DNA of 64,000 nt, from positions 1 to 64,000 of the forward strand of contig NZ_SIXI01000009.1 of the NCBI RefSeq assembly GCF_004310865.1, given 5' to 3'. Below, in pieces: positions 45,430 to 53,408 of the stretch. The position numbers and the translations under genes are program-made. Numbering within the stretch: the first letter of the stretch is position 1; each line of letters starts with the position of its first letter. The stretch is from Aquabacterium lacunae. GTDB lineage: Bacteria > Pseudomonadota > Gammaproteobacteria > Burkholderiales > Burkholderiaceae_C. A model generated the notes under the pieces. The model saw nothing but the letters and a program-made list of their open reading frames with translations. It ran no database searches and was not told where the DNA came from.

Positions 45430-48360
45430 ATGACCTCGCTTCATCCAGACTGCAAGCACTGCCAAAAGAGCAGCCTGTCGCTGCTGCTGCTTCGCCCCAG
45501 CCCGCTGGCCAACGATGCCAAGCTGCGGCCCGCAGGAGCCGACAAGGTCGCAGCTGACACCGCATTGGTCAGCCCCTTCGTGCCCGCAGGGCTTCAGCAA
45601 AGCAGGCCCGTGCTGCGCCTGCTGCGGGCAGGCTATGTGCACCTGTACGTTCCCACCCGCGACACTGGCCAGGTGCCCAGCAAGGCCTGGCACACCTGGC
45701 GGGTGACCGACGAGGGCGACCTGCTGGCCCAAAGCCACCCCTTGTTCACCACGCCATCGGCCAGCGCCGTGTGCAGCCGCAGCGGCCACAACGCCTCAGG
45801 CTTCAAACTCATCCAGATCCCCGACGCGCATGAGCTGATGGGCCAGTCTGTCTGGCTGGCCTTCAGCGCCAACCTGTGGAGCGCCAAGCTCAAGCGGCAG
45901 AACAAGGCCAACCCGCAGGCCATGGTCGAAATCAAGCTGGGTGAGGCCAAGGCCCCGGCCTTCAAGCCCGATGAAGCCAGCCTGCGCAGTCAGGTGCTGG
46001 AGTGCAGTGCACTCAAATACGCAGCCCCGGCCTTTCCGTTCAACAGCCTGGCGGGGGGCGATGGCACCAAGCACATGGCAGAGACCTTGCACAAGGCAGC
46101 ATCCCACCATGCCAAGACCAAGGGCCGCGAGCTGGCCGTGGTCTTGCCTGACCCGGTGGGCTATGCGGCTGAGCTCAATGCCTTGCGGCTGACGGCTGAT
46201 CGCCTGGGTCTCCAGTTGTCACCCACGGATCAGCACAAGCTACAAAGCCACTTTACACTCGAAGGATTGAGCAACAACGTCGCCGACCTCCGAGCCGTGA
46301 ACAACGTGGCGCCGGTGCTGAGCAAAGCCAGCTTTGAGTCACTGCAGAAATCCAGCCCATTGCGGATGCAGGACGCTGCCTGGGTGCCGCTGAATGACAA
46401 CGAGCGCCCCAGCCCGCAGCAAATGGGTCGCATGTGGACCCCGAAGGCACGTGAGCAACTTCGGCTGCAAACACCTGCGTTCAAGGCGCGCGCCAAGGCT
46501 GAGATCGAGAAAGGCTACGACCCACAGGCCAGTGTGAAGTGGGTGCAAGCACTCGAAGAAAAAACCCGCAAAGCGCTTGAGCCCTACGAAAGGCAATGGC
46601 TGGCCGGCCGTGACCATGCGGCCGTGGCCCGGTACTTCGTGCAGCACTTCGATGACGAGGATCGCAACCGCCCCGGGACCGCGCAAGACCACAGCCCAGG
46701 CGCCACCTACCTGCGCGAAGTGGCCCTCATTGATGGCCCGCCGCCCAAGACATCGGTGCCACTGCTTGATGCGTACATGGCTGCCTACCTCAAGGCCCCA
46801 GATGACCCTCAAGCATTTTTGGTTCGTGCCATGGCGGCCAACCAAAAGGATCTATTGGGCGCACTGGGCACCCAACTGGCTGGCGACCCCAACGGTGACG
46901 GGATGCGCGACAAGTCGGTGGACTTCATCAAGGGCTTGCTCGACGTGACGGGTGAGCGCTTCAAGGTGAAGTACAGCTGGCTCGCAGATGCCACCATCGG
47001 CTTTGCCATGGGCCCCATGAACAACCTGGCTGCGGCTGCGGGCAGTTACGTGGCGCTGGAGGGCGCCGACGCACTCGCCAAGCACCCCAAAGTGGCGGCG
47101 CTGGCGACGAACGCTGCGGCCTGGTTCGGCGGCATGGACACGGCGCTCAAAACCGCCATGACTCAAAAGGTGGTGCGGCCCGTGCTGGCGAGTTTCTGGG
47201 TGGACCAAGGCCTGGTCAATCGCGCCATAGCCGGCGCAAACGGCGAGGCGCAAGGCTGGCAAGGCGCGCGCCCAGGCGGCAGGCAACGGGTGACGGTGCT
47301 GACCGACACCGAGCGGCTGCGCAAAGGGCCTGTGGATGTGCAAGCCCTGCTGGCAGGTGGCGATGGCGTTGAAGTGGCACATGGTCGCCAAGCCGGTACG
47401 GCGCTGGCCGCCAAAGCCAGCGCGGCGGGCGGCGCCACAGGCCTGATCGTGCTCAACGCGGCGACGGGCCTGACGCCTCAGCAAGGAGCGGCGCTGTTTG
47501 CGCAGCAGGTGGAAGAAGCCAGAAAAATTGGCGGCAGCATCCGGGCAGCCATTCCGCAGGGCACCAAGGCCATGGCCATGAGCATCGACGGACGGCTGGC
47601 GCTGGCCAGCGTGATCGTGCAGACCATCGGCATCATCAACGGCACACAAGCGGTGGCGGCGGCTGAAGCCAACCTCGCCAAAGCCAGCGATGCGGCTGAC
47701 CGCGCAGACAAAGAAAAGAAACTGCGCGACGCCAGACTGGGCTACATGGACAGCATCGGCGGTCTGGTGGCGGGCAGTCTGGACAGCCTGCGCGCGGCGG
47801 GCGAGACGATGAACTTGCAGCGTGGGGCGGCTGCGGGGAACGTGGCGATCAACTCCATCCATGCGCTGAAGTTCGGGGCGCAAGTGGCGGGGGTGTTTGG
47901 GGGGTTCTTGAATGGGTATGTGAGCTATCTAAAGGCGGAGGACGCGAAAGAAAAAGGTCTTCGTTCGGTTTTTGTTCTGCACCGTGTAGCGATGGTTATG
48001 TTCGGCGGGACAGCGCTTGCCGCAGGTTCCCCAATCGCAGCAGGCACCCTCTCCTATCTTGCTGCACGCAGTGTTGGCGGGCGAGTAGTTCAAGGTGCTG
48101 CAACCCGCATGGCGGCGGCCACTGTTGCAGGCGCCTGGATTCCGGTGGCTGGCTGGGTGTTGCTGGGCGTGGGTATCGTGACATCGGTCAGTGCTGCATT
48201 GCTGGAACCCACCCAGGTGGAAGCCTGGGCTCGGCAAACGCCATTTGGCAAAGGTCCGGAGGGGCAGAAGTTCATGACGCTGAAGGAGCAGGATAAGGCT
48301 CTGTACGAGGCCCTGGGCCTGGCTTCAGAGTCCACAACTAAAGAGGCGCAAGCCGCATGA
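45430..48360 (+). CDS. T6SS effector, BTH_I2691-like, with membrane-inserting C-terminus
   Basis: The 976-aa protein has an N-terminal CxxC motif (CKHCQKS, Cys8/Cys11) followed by a hydrophobic strand, as in the BTH_I2691 family of T6SS effectors. The C-terminal fifth is rich in hydrophobic helices (VAMVMFGGTALAAGSPIAAG near 855 and IPVAGWVLLGVGIVTSVSAA near 905), so membrane damage of the target cell is the likely action. The DNA of about 47925-48120 is more A/T-rich than the rest, hinting at a swapped tip. The stop overlaps the immunity gene (ATGA). No enzymatic motif was found. Confidence 0.8.
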   Translation: MTSLHPDCKHCQKSSLSLLLLRPSPLANDAKLRPAGADKVAADTALVSPFVPAGLQQSRPVLRLLRAGYVHLYVPTRDTGQVPSKAWHTWRVTDEGDLLAQSHPLFTTPSASAVCSRSGHNASGFKLIQIPDAHELMGQSVWLAFSANLWSAKLKRQNKANPQAMVEIKLGEAKAPAFKPDEASLRSQVLECSALKYAAPAFPFNSLAGGDGTKHMAETLHKAASHHAKTKGRELAVVLPDPVGYAAELNALRLTADRLGLQLSPTDQHKLQSHFTLEGLSNNVADLRAVNNVAPVLSKASFESLQKSSPLRMQDAAWVPLNDNERPSPQQMGRMWTPKAREQLRLQTPAFKARAKAEIEKGYDPQASVKWVQALEEKTRKALEPYERQWLAGRDHAAVARYFVQHFDDEDRNRPGTAQDHSPGATYLREVALIDGPPPKTSVPLLDAYMAAYLKAPDDPQAFLVRAMAANQKDLLGALGTQLAGDPNGDGMRDKSVDFIKGLLDVTGERFKVKYSWLADATIGFAMGPMNNLAAAAGSYVALEGADALAKHPKVAALATNAAAWFGGMDTALKTAMTQKVVRPVLASFWVDQGLVNRAIAGANGEAQGWQGARPGGRQRVTVLTDTERLRKGPVDVQALLAGGDGVEVAHGRQAGTALAAKASAAGGATGLIVLNAATGLTPQQGAALFAQQVEEARKIGGSIRAAIPQGTKAMAMSIDGRLALASVIVQTIGIINGTQAVAAAEANLAKASDAADRADKEKKLRDARLGYMDSIGGLVAGSLDSLRAAGETMNLQRGAAAGNVAINSIHALKFGAQVAGVFGGFLNGYVSYLKAEDAKEKGLRSVFVLHRVAMVMFGGTALAAGSPIAAGTLSYLAARSVGGRVVQGAATRMAAATVAGAWIPVAGWVLLGVGIVTSVSAALLEPTQVEAWARQTPFGKGPEGQKFMTLKEQDKALYEALGLASESTTKEAQAA

Positions 48361-49379
48361 GTGCTGCCGCGAAGAAGCCCCAGTGGGTGTATGAGCATGA
48401 TCGTGCTGCTGCGCCCGAGGCCACCACCAACGGGTGGGTTCGTGGCGTGTACCGGGATGCTGTCGAGTACACGACATCGAGCAAAAAATCGAGGGGGGTG
48501 GCATTCCTGTTTGGAGGAGTTCTCACTGCGTTGGGGGCAGGATTCTTCTGTTGGTTGTTGCTTGATTCAATGCTTCGCGCAATTCAAAACGATGCCCATT
48601 GGACGGATTTTGTCGTTGACCTCCCGGGTTTCATCGTCTTTTCAACCGTCGGCCTCTTCGCTCTTTACTTTTTCGGTCGCCTGGAGTTTTTCAAGCCGCT
48701 GGACCTGCCTATCCTCTTTGATCGCGAACGTCGCAAGGTCTACCGACTTGTCGAGGATCTGGACGAAAAAGGCCGCACCACACGACGCCGTCAAGTAACC
48801 GTTATCGAGCACGATTGGGACGACATCGTCGCCGAGCATGGCGTGACGACCTACACCACGGGCAGCTCTGCCAGCAGGCAACACACGTTGGCGCTGATGG
48901 TGCGCGACAAGAATCCTGGAGATTTCACAGGACCCATCACCCCCGAAAACACTCCCCCCTACGTGGACGGCTTCGCCCTGGGTGACGGCAAAGTGCTCAC
49001 CGAGTTCAGCACGCCGCGCGTGTGGGAACACGTGCGCCGGTATATGAACGACAACGGCCCGGCCCTGCCACCGGGCGAACAACTGGCCGACACCAGCGTG
49101 CCCGTGACTTGGTGGGACAGCCTGGGCGCGGTCAGCGTGTTCGGTCCTGGCTATGTCAATCGCTGGCGCGAGAGCTGGGGCTGGATGCTGATCGTTCACT
49201 TGTTCTCACCCGTGATGTTCCCGCTGGCCCTGTTGATGGCCACCACCAACTGGGCCAGCTACAAGACCGCCTATCCGGTGCAGTGGCCGCGGGATGTGCT
49301 AGACAAGGTGGGGCCGCCGTTGTCCCCTGAGCATGTCTACGCACACTCAGACAACAGGGCAAGCGGACGCAGAGCGTGA
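48357..49379 (+). CDS. Putative membrane immunity protein of the T6SS effector (copy 1)
   Basis: The 340-aa protein is encoded directly after the effector. It has two N-terminal transmembrane segments (GVAFLFGGVLTALGAGFF at about 45-70 and FIVFSTVGLFALYFF at about 90-106) and a third hydrophobic stretch near the C-terminus (WGWMLIVHLFSPVMFPLALL). The middle contains PLDLPILFDRERRKVYRL. A second copy at 50513 is about 90% identical in DNA over the last third, but differs strongly in the first transmembrane part. This resembles the DUF6708-type neighbours of such effectors. The immunity role is inferred from position. Confidence 0.75.
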   Translation: MSAAAKKPQWVYEHDRAAAPEATTNGWVRGVYRDAVEYTTSSKKSRGVAFLFGGVLTALGAGFFCWLLLDSMLRAIQNDAHWTDFVVDLPGFIVFSTVGLFALYFFGRLEFFKPLDLPILFDRERRKVYRLVEDLDEKGRTTRRRQVTVIEHDWDDIVAEHGVTTYTTGSSASRQHTLALMVRDKNPGDFTGPITPENTPPYVDGFALGDGKVLTEFSTPRVWEHVRRYMNDNGPALPPGEQLADTSVPVTWWDSLGAVSVFGPGYVNRWRESWGWMLIVHLFSPVMFPLALLMATTNWASYKTAYPVQWPRDVLDKVGPPLSPEHVYAHSDNRASGRRA

Positions 49380-49413
49380 ACGTCACAGACTCAAGAACGT
49401 CTCGTCACTGTCC

Positions 49414-50208
49414 ATGACACCCGACCACCAGCCCCCTGCTGCACCCCATCTCATTCGCACCCAAGCCCACCGTCCCGACGCCGTGAGCCTGGGTTGGGCC
49501 GAGCTGCCCTTGCAGGTGCTCATCGTGGCCACCCTGGTGGCCCTGGCGCTGGAAACCCTGCCCAACTTGTTGCCCTGGCAGGTGCAGGCCCTGGAGGTGT
49601 TCGAGTGGTTTTCTCTGGCGGTGTTTTCTGTGGAGTACCTGGCGCGCTTGTGGCTCACCCGGCCCTGGCATCGCTACGCGTTCAGCTTCTTCGGCATCAT
49701 CGACCTGCTGAGCATCCTGCCAGCCCTGCTGGCGCTGGGGGCGGGCTCTGATTCCTTGCGTGCGCTGCGCCTCATGCGCTTGTTTCGCCTGCTCAAACTG
49801 GGGCGCTACAACGCCGCCACCCTGCGCTTTTACCGCGCCCTGATCCTTGCGCGCGAAGAATTGACGCTCTTTGGCACCATGGCCCTCATCCTGCTGTACC
49901 TGGCCGGTGTGGGCATGTACCACTTTGAACAAGCGGCCCAGCCCGAGGCCTTCGCCTCCGTGTTCGATGGCTTGTGGTGGGCGCTGTGCACCTTGACCAC
50001 CGTCGGCTATGGCGACGTGTACCACGTCACGGCGGGCGGCAAGATCTTCACCTTCTTCATCCTCGTCATTGGCTTGGGACTGGTGGCCGTGCCCGTGGGC
50101 CTGGTGGCGTCGGCCCTGTCGCAGGCTCGCGAACAGATCAAGGCTAAAGCCGAAGCAGAGGCAGAGGCACAAGCCCCCAGACCATCATCCTCAACGTCCA
50201 TCGTTTGA
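49414..50208 (+). CDS. Voltage-gated-type potassium channel
   Basis: This inner-membrane channel subunit has 264 aa with six helices. The S4 helix carries regularly spaced arginines (LRALRLMRLFRLLKLGR, about 117-133) and the pore has the K+ selectivity filter TTVGYGD (about 195). The C-terminus is a charged helix (QAREQIKAKAEAEAEAQ). It sits between the two T6SS immunity modules, and its stop codon overlaps the ATG of the orphan tail gene (TGATG). Nothing in the sequence ties its function to secretion. It may be the native neighbour of dps, separated from it by an insertion. Confidence 0.9.
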   Translation: MTPDHQPPAAPHLIRTQAHRPDAVSLGWAELPLQVLIVATLVALALETLPNLLPWQVQALEVFEWFSLAVFSVEYLARLWLTRPWHRYAFSFFGIIDLLSILPALLALGAGSDSLRALRLMRLFRLLKLGRYNAATLRFYRALILAREELTLFGTMALILLYLAGVGMYHFEQAAQPEAFASVFDGLWWALCTLTTVGYGDVYHVTAGGKIFTFFILVIGLGLVAVPVGLVASALSQAREQIKAKAEAEAEAQAPRPSSSTSIV

Positions 50209-50516
50209 TGGGCTCACTCCTCCAGCAGACTGCGCAGCAAGCGACGAAACGCTTCGTGGCCACCCGCGTGGCCGGCGTCGCACTGGGCACAGCCGTGCCC
50301 GTGGTGGGCTGGGTGCTGCTGGGTGTGGGCATCGTGGCATCGGTGGGGGCTGCGTTGATGGAGCCAACCCGGCTGGAAGCCTGGGCACGGCAGACGCCGT
50401 TCGGCAAAGGCCCGGAGGGGCAAAAGTTCAAGACACAGGCGGAGCAGGAGAAGGCCTTGTACGAAGCCCTTGGCCTGGAGGTCAAGTCTGACACCCAGGA
50501 GGAACAGGCCGCATGA
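50208..50516 (+). CDS. Orphan effector C-terminal tail
   Basis: The 102-residue product from ATG 50208 matches the last ~90 residues of the effector at 45430. Both contain GWVLLGVGIV and then EAWARQTPFGKGPEGQKF, both have the ALYEALGL segment, and both end in Gln-Ala-Ala. The first ten or so codons (GSLLQQTAQQ) are not effector sequence but an antisense copy of the dps 3' end. It has no secretion domains of its own, so it looks like a displaced toxin tip kept with its immunity gene. Its stop overlaps the second immunity gene (ATGA), exactly as in the complete effector. Confidence 0.8.
   Translation: MGSLLQQTAQQATKRFVATRVAGVALGTAVPVVGWVLLGVGIVASVGAALMEPTRLEAWARQTPFGKGPEGQKFKTQAEQEKALYEALGLEVKSDTQEEQAA
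50211..50239 (+). repeat. 29-bp direct repeat, copy 1 (dps 3' end copy)
   Basis: This segment equals 51632-51660 in 28 of 29 positions (one A/G change) in the same orientation. Copy 2 is the native end of dps (stop codon plus the last eight codons). The repeat therefore flanks the orphan-tail/immunity module. Confidence 0.9.
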
Positions 50517-51541
50517 GCGAGGAGAAATTTGTTCCGTTGGCGGTTTACCTGCAAGACCAGCGCGTCGCCCATGAGACCACAGCGGGTGGCTGGGTTCGGG
50601 GCGTGTATCCGAACGCTATTGAATACACAACTTCGGCCAAGAGTCTCAGGGGAGTGGTATTTTTGATGGGTGGGGTTGGTACAGCATCTATTTGCTTTTT
50701 TGTAGTTGCTCAGTATTTAGTGGGTATGTATGAAGACGTCAACAGTGCGGGTGGTCTGAACCTTACTTGGTTCGAGTGGTTCGTGGTTCTTCCCGTTGAC
50801 GTTATTTTCCTCGCCGTCGGAATCTGGGCACTGCGCCACTTCGCCCGCCTTGAGTTCTTCCTCCCACTCGACCTGCCCATCCTCTTCGACCGCCAACGCC
50901 GCAAGGTCTACCGCTTGGTCGAAGACCTTGCCGACAAGGGCAAACCCAAGCGCCGCGGCCAAGCACTGGTGATCGAGCACGACTGGGACGACATCGTGGC
51001 TGAGCACCATGTGAGCACCAGCACCACCGGCAGCAGCGCGCAGCGCCACCACACACTGGTGCTGATGGTGCGTGACAAGAACCCCGGTGATTTTCAAGGC
51101 CCCATCACCCCGACCAACCTTCCACCTTATGTGGACGGCTTCGCCCTGGGTGACGGCAAAGTGCTCACCGAATTCAGCACCCCGCGCGTGTGGGAACACG
51201 TGCGGCGGTACATGAACGAGAACGGCCCGGCCCTGCCACCGGGCGAGCAACTGGCCGACACCAGCGTGCCCGTGACGTGGTGGGACAGCCTGGGCGCGGT
51301 CAGCGTGTTCGGCCCGGGCTACATCCAGCGCTGGCGCGAGAGCTGGGGCTGGATGCTGATCGTTCACCTGTTCTCGCCCGTGTTGCTCCCTCTGGCCCTG
51401 ATGATGGCCACCACCAACTGGCTGAGCTACAAAACCGCCTACCCGGTGCAGTGGCCGCAGGAGGTGCTGGACAAGGTGGGCCCACCAGTGCCCCAGACGC
51501 AGGAGCGTGCACACAAAAGTGCCGGCAAACGCAGGGCATGA
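50513..51541 (+). CDS. Putative membrane immunity protein (copy 2)
   Basis: This 342-aa paralogue of the protein at 48357 has the same layout and near-identical central and C-terminal parts (PLDLPILFDRQRRKVYRLVE, EHDWDDIVAEHHVST, MVRDKNPGDFQGPITP). The membrane region at about residues 42-105 is different and encoded by A/T-rich DNA (about 50630-50790). The diverged part is the likely specificity region, with the conserved part structural. It is coupled to the orphan effector tail by an ATGA overlap. Confidence 0.75.
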   Translation: MSEEKFVPLAVYLQDQRVAHETTAGGWVRGVYPNAIEYTTSAKSLRGVVFLMGGVGTASICFFVVAQYLVGMYEDVNSAGGLNLTWFEWFVVLPVDVIFLAVGIWALRHFARLEFFLPLDLPILFDRQRRKVYRLVEDLADKGKPKRRGQALVIEHDWDDIVAEHHVSTSTTGSSAQRHHTLVLMVRDKNPGDFQGPITPTNLPPYVDGFALGDGKVLTEFSTPRVWEHVRRYMNENGPALPPGEQLADTSVPVTWWDSLGAVSVFGPGYIQRWRESWGWMLIVHLFSPVLLPLALMMATTNWLSYKTAYPVQWPQEVLDKVGPPVPQTQERAHKSAGKRRA

Positions 51542-51631
51542 ACCTCCACGATTCGCGGCCGCCCGAAGCAACCCGACGTCTCAAAACACCCACGAGCACC
51601 TGGCTTCACATCGGCCACGCTGGTGCACAGC

Positions 51632-51660
51632 GGCTCACTCCTCCAGCAGGCTGCGCAGCA
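51632..51660 (+). repeat. 29-bp direct repeat, copy 2 (native dps 3' end)
   Basis: This is the partner of 50211-50239 and includes the dps stop codon. The distance between copies is 1421 bp and contains exactly the orphan tail and second immunity gene. Confidence 0.9.
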
Positions 51661-52153
51661 TCCAGGCGGTTTTTTCGTGCACGTCGATGCGCTGGGTCAG
51701 CACATCGGCGGTGGGCTGGTCGTTGGCGGCATCGACCACTGGGAACAGCTTGCGCGCCGTGCGGGCGGTGGCTTCTTGTGCGGCCACCAGGTGGCGCACC
51801 ATGTCAGTGGCCTTGGGGACGCCTTCCACTTCCTTGATGCTGGCCAGTTTCACGAACTGTTTGTAGGTGCCAGGGGCCGGGTGGCCCAGTGCACGGATGC
51901 GCTCGGCGATCACGTCCAAAGCCGCCCACTGTTCGGTGTACTGCGCCATGAACATGGTGTGCAGGCTGTTGAACTGCGGGCCTGTCACGTTCCAGTGGAA
52001 GTTGTGCGTCATCAGGTACAGGGTGTAGCTGTCGGCCAGCAAGGCGGACAGGCCCTGCGCGATCTGCGCGCGGTCGCTGGCTGAGATGCCGATGTCCATG
52101 GGCGGCACCTGGGTGACGGCTGCTTCGGCCTTGGCGGCCTTCTTGGCTTTCAT
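51635..52153 (-). CDS. dps: Dps-family ferritin-like DNA protection protein
   Basis: The 172-aa product has a Lys/Ala-rich N-terminal tail (MKAKKAAKAEAAV) that could bind DNA and a ferritin-like four-helix core. The ferroxidase ligands of Dps are seen in LMTHNFHWNVTGPQF and FMAQYTEQWAALDVIAERIR. It oxidises Fe2+ with H2O2 and shields DNA. AAGGAG precedes ATG 52153. A GACTG-AAA-CAGTC inverted repeat (52176-52188) overlaps a TAGACT -10-like box (52190-52185), possibly a regulatory site. The 3' end is duplicated at 50211. Confidence 0.95.
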   Translation of the reverse strand: MKAKKAAKAEAAVTQVPPMDIGISASDRAQIAQGLSALLADSYTLYLMTHNFHWNVTGPQFNSLHTMFMAQYTEQWAALDVIAERIRALGHPAPGTYKQFVKLASIKEVEGVPKATDMVRHLVAAQEATARTARKLFPVVDAANDQPTADVLTQRIDVHEKTAWMLRSLLEE

Positions 52154-52273
52154 GCGGGCTCCTTGGGGCTGAGAGGACTGAAACAGTCTAGCCACGGGCG
52201 CATGGGTGTGTGTGACAGGGGTTTTGCTCCTGTGCGCGCCCACGCGTGAGGCACCTGCAGCTTGGCCGGCCCG

Positions 52274-53080
52274 TCAAGCCAGCCAGCCGCCGGCTTTGAG
52301 CACCATCATGAGCCCGGCCAGCAAGGCCACACCCTGAAACGCCCGCTGCAACCACGCGGTGGGCAGGCGGTGTGCCACCTGTCGGCCGGCCAGCAGGGCC
52401 AGCACGGCTGCGCCGGCGAACCACAGGGCCAGCCCCGGCTGCACCTGGCCATGAGCCACGGCCCCCACCACGGCGCTGCTGGACACCATGGCGATGACGG
52501 CCAGCGAGGTGGCCTGGATGCTGGGCAGGCTGAGGTCGCTGTGGCGGCGCAACGCCGGCACGATCACGAAACCGCCTCCCACGCCCACCAGGCCACTGAG
52601 CAGGCCCGACAGCAAGCCGGTCAGGCCCAGGGCGCGCGCGCAGGGCGAGGTCCAGATCAGGCGGCCATGCTGAGGGTCGGCCACACAGGGGGGCTGTGGC
52701 TCGGCCGCGTCCAGCGAGGTGTCATGCCCGCCCTGCGACAGGGCCCGCAACGCCAGGCCCATCATCAGCAGGCCAAAGCCCAGGGTCAGCCACTGGCTGT
52801 TCAGGCGGTGCGCCAGGGCCACGCCCACCGGAGCGGCCAGCATGCCCAGGCCACCGATCAGCGCGGCGGCCTTGTAGCGCACGATGCCCTGGCGCAAGCC
52901 CATCACGGCCCCCACGGCGGCGGCGGCGCCCACGGCCAGCAGGGCCAGGGGCGCCGCTTGTTGCAGCGGCAGGTGCAGCACCAGGACCAGCAGGGGCACG
53001 GCCAGCAGGCCACCGCCAGCGCCGGTCCAGGCCAGCACCAGGCCGATCACGCCCCCGAGCAGCGCCGCCGTGAGTGCCAT
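52274..53080 (-). CDS. TauE/SafE-family sulfite/sulfur-compound exporter
   Basis: This inner-membrane protein (268 aa) has two four-helix halves, each starting with the Gly-rich family motif (AWTGAGGGLLAVPLLVL and GLVGVGGGFVIVPAL). TauE/SafE proteins move sulfite, sulfoacetate or thiosulfate-like anions. It lies 7 bp after a DUF2892 gene. The shared divergent promoter with a persulfide-dioxygenase-like gene supports a role in removing the oxidised products of sulfide. Confidence 0.88.
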   Translation of the reverse strand: MALTAALLGGVIGLVLAWTGAGGGLLAVPLLVLVLHLPLQQAAPLALLAVGAAAAVGAVMGLRQGIVRYKAAALIGGLGMLAAPVGVALAHRLNSQWLTLGFGLLMMGLALRALSQGGHDTSLDAAEPQPPCVADPQHGRLIWTSPCARALGLTGLLSGLLSGLVGVGGGFVIVPALRRHSDLSLPSIQATSLAVIAMVSSSAVVGAVAHGQVQPGLALWFAGAAVLALLAGRQVAHRLPTAWLQRAFQGVALLAGLMMVLKAGGWLA

Positions 53081-53087
53081 GGCCGCC

Positions 53088-53276
53088 TCAGCGCGCCTTG
53101 CACGAAGAAATGCCGAAGGGCAGGTAGGCCGGGCACCAGCCCATCAGGCCGGTGGCCAGAGGCACCACCCCCAGGTAGCCCCAAGGGCCCACCACGCCGG
53201 TGGCCGCCAGGGCCAGAAGGGTCACGCCTGCGCCGATGCGCACCATGCGGTCAATGCCGCCCACGTTCTTGTTCAT
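53088..53276 (-). CDS. DUF2892 small membrane protein
   Basis: The 62-residue protein has the N-terminal MNKNVGGIDRMVRIGAG of the DUF2892/YgaP-membrane family, two helices (LLALAATGVVGPWGYLGVV and a second one) and the terminal CPAYLPFGISSC with two cysteines. In other bacteria this domain is fused to rhodanese or encoded next to sulfur-handling genes, which is also the case here. It is the first gene of the leftward unit with TauE/SafE. Confidence 0.88.
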   Translation of the reverse strand: MNKNVGGIDRMVRIGAGVTLLALAATGVVGPWGYLGVVPLATGLMGWCPAYLPFGISSCKAR

Positions 53277-53331
53277 GTGCCTTCTCCTGAGTGAAGTGCG
53301 TGGCGCCAGCCCGATGCCGAACGCCTGACTT

Positions 53332-53368
53332 CACTTTATTGACAGATAGTTTATTTGTCAATAAAGTG
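53332..53368. promoter_or_regulatory. Symmetric divergent promoter on a 13-bp palindrome
   Basis: CACTTTATTGACA (53332-53344) and TGTCAATAAAGTG (53356-53368) are perfect inverted repeats with an 11-nt centre. On the plus strand this gives TTGACA-N17-TAAAGT for the metallo-hydrolase gene. On the minus strand the identical TTGACA-N17-TAAAGT serves the DUF2892-TauE genes. One repressor dimer bound here would block both. BigR/SqrR-type ArsR repressors are known to control such persulfide genes, but none is encoded in the window. Confidence 0.8.
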
Positions 53369-53408
53369 TTTGCATGCTTTGTTGATCTGTGTCGACCGGA
53401 GGCTTTCC

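Noticed and set aside
48357..51541. Transposon or IS element as cause of the duplicated T6SS module
   Set aside because: No transposase, terminal inverted repeats or short target duplication is visible; the flanks are the dps-derived 29-bp direct repeats instead.
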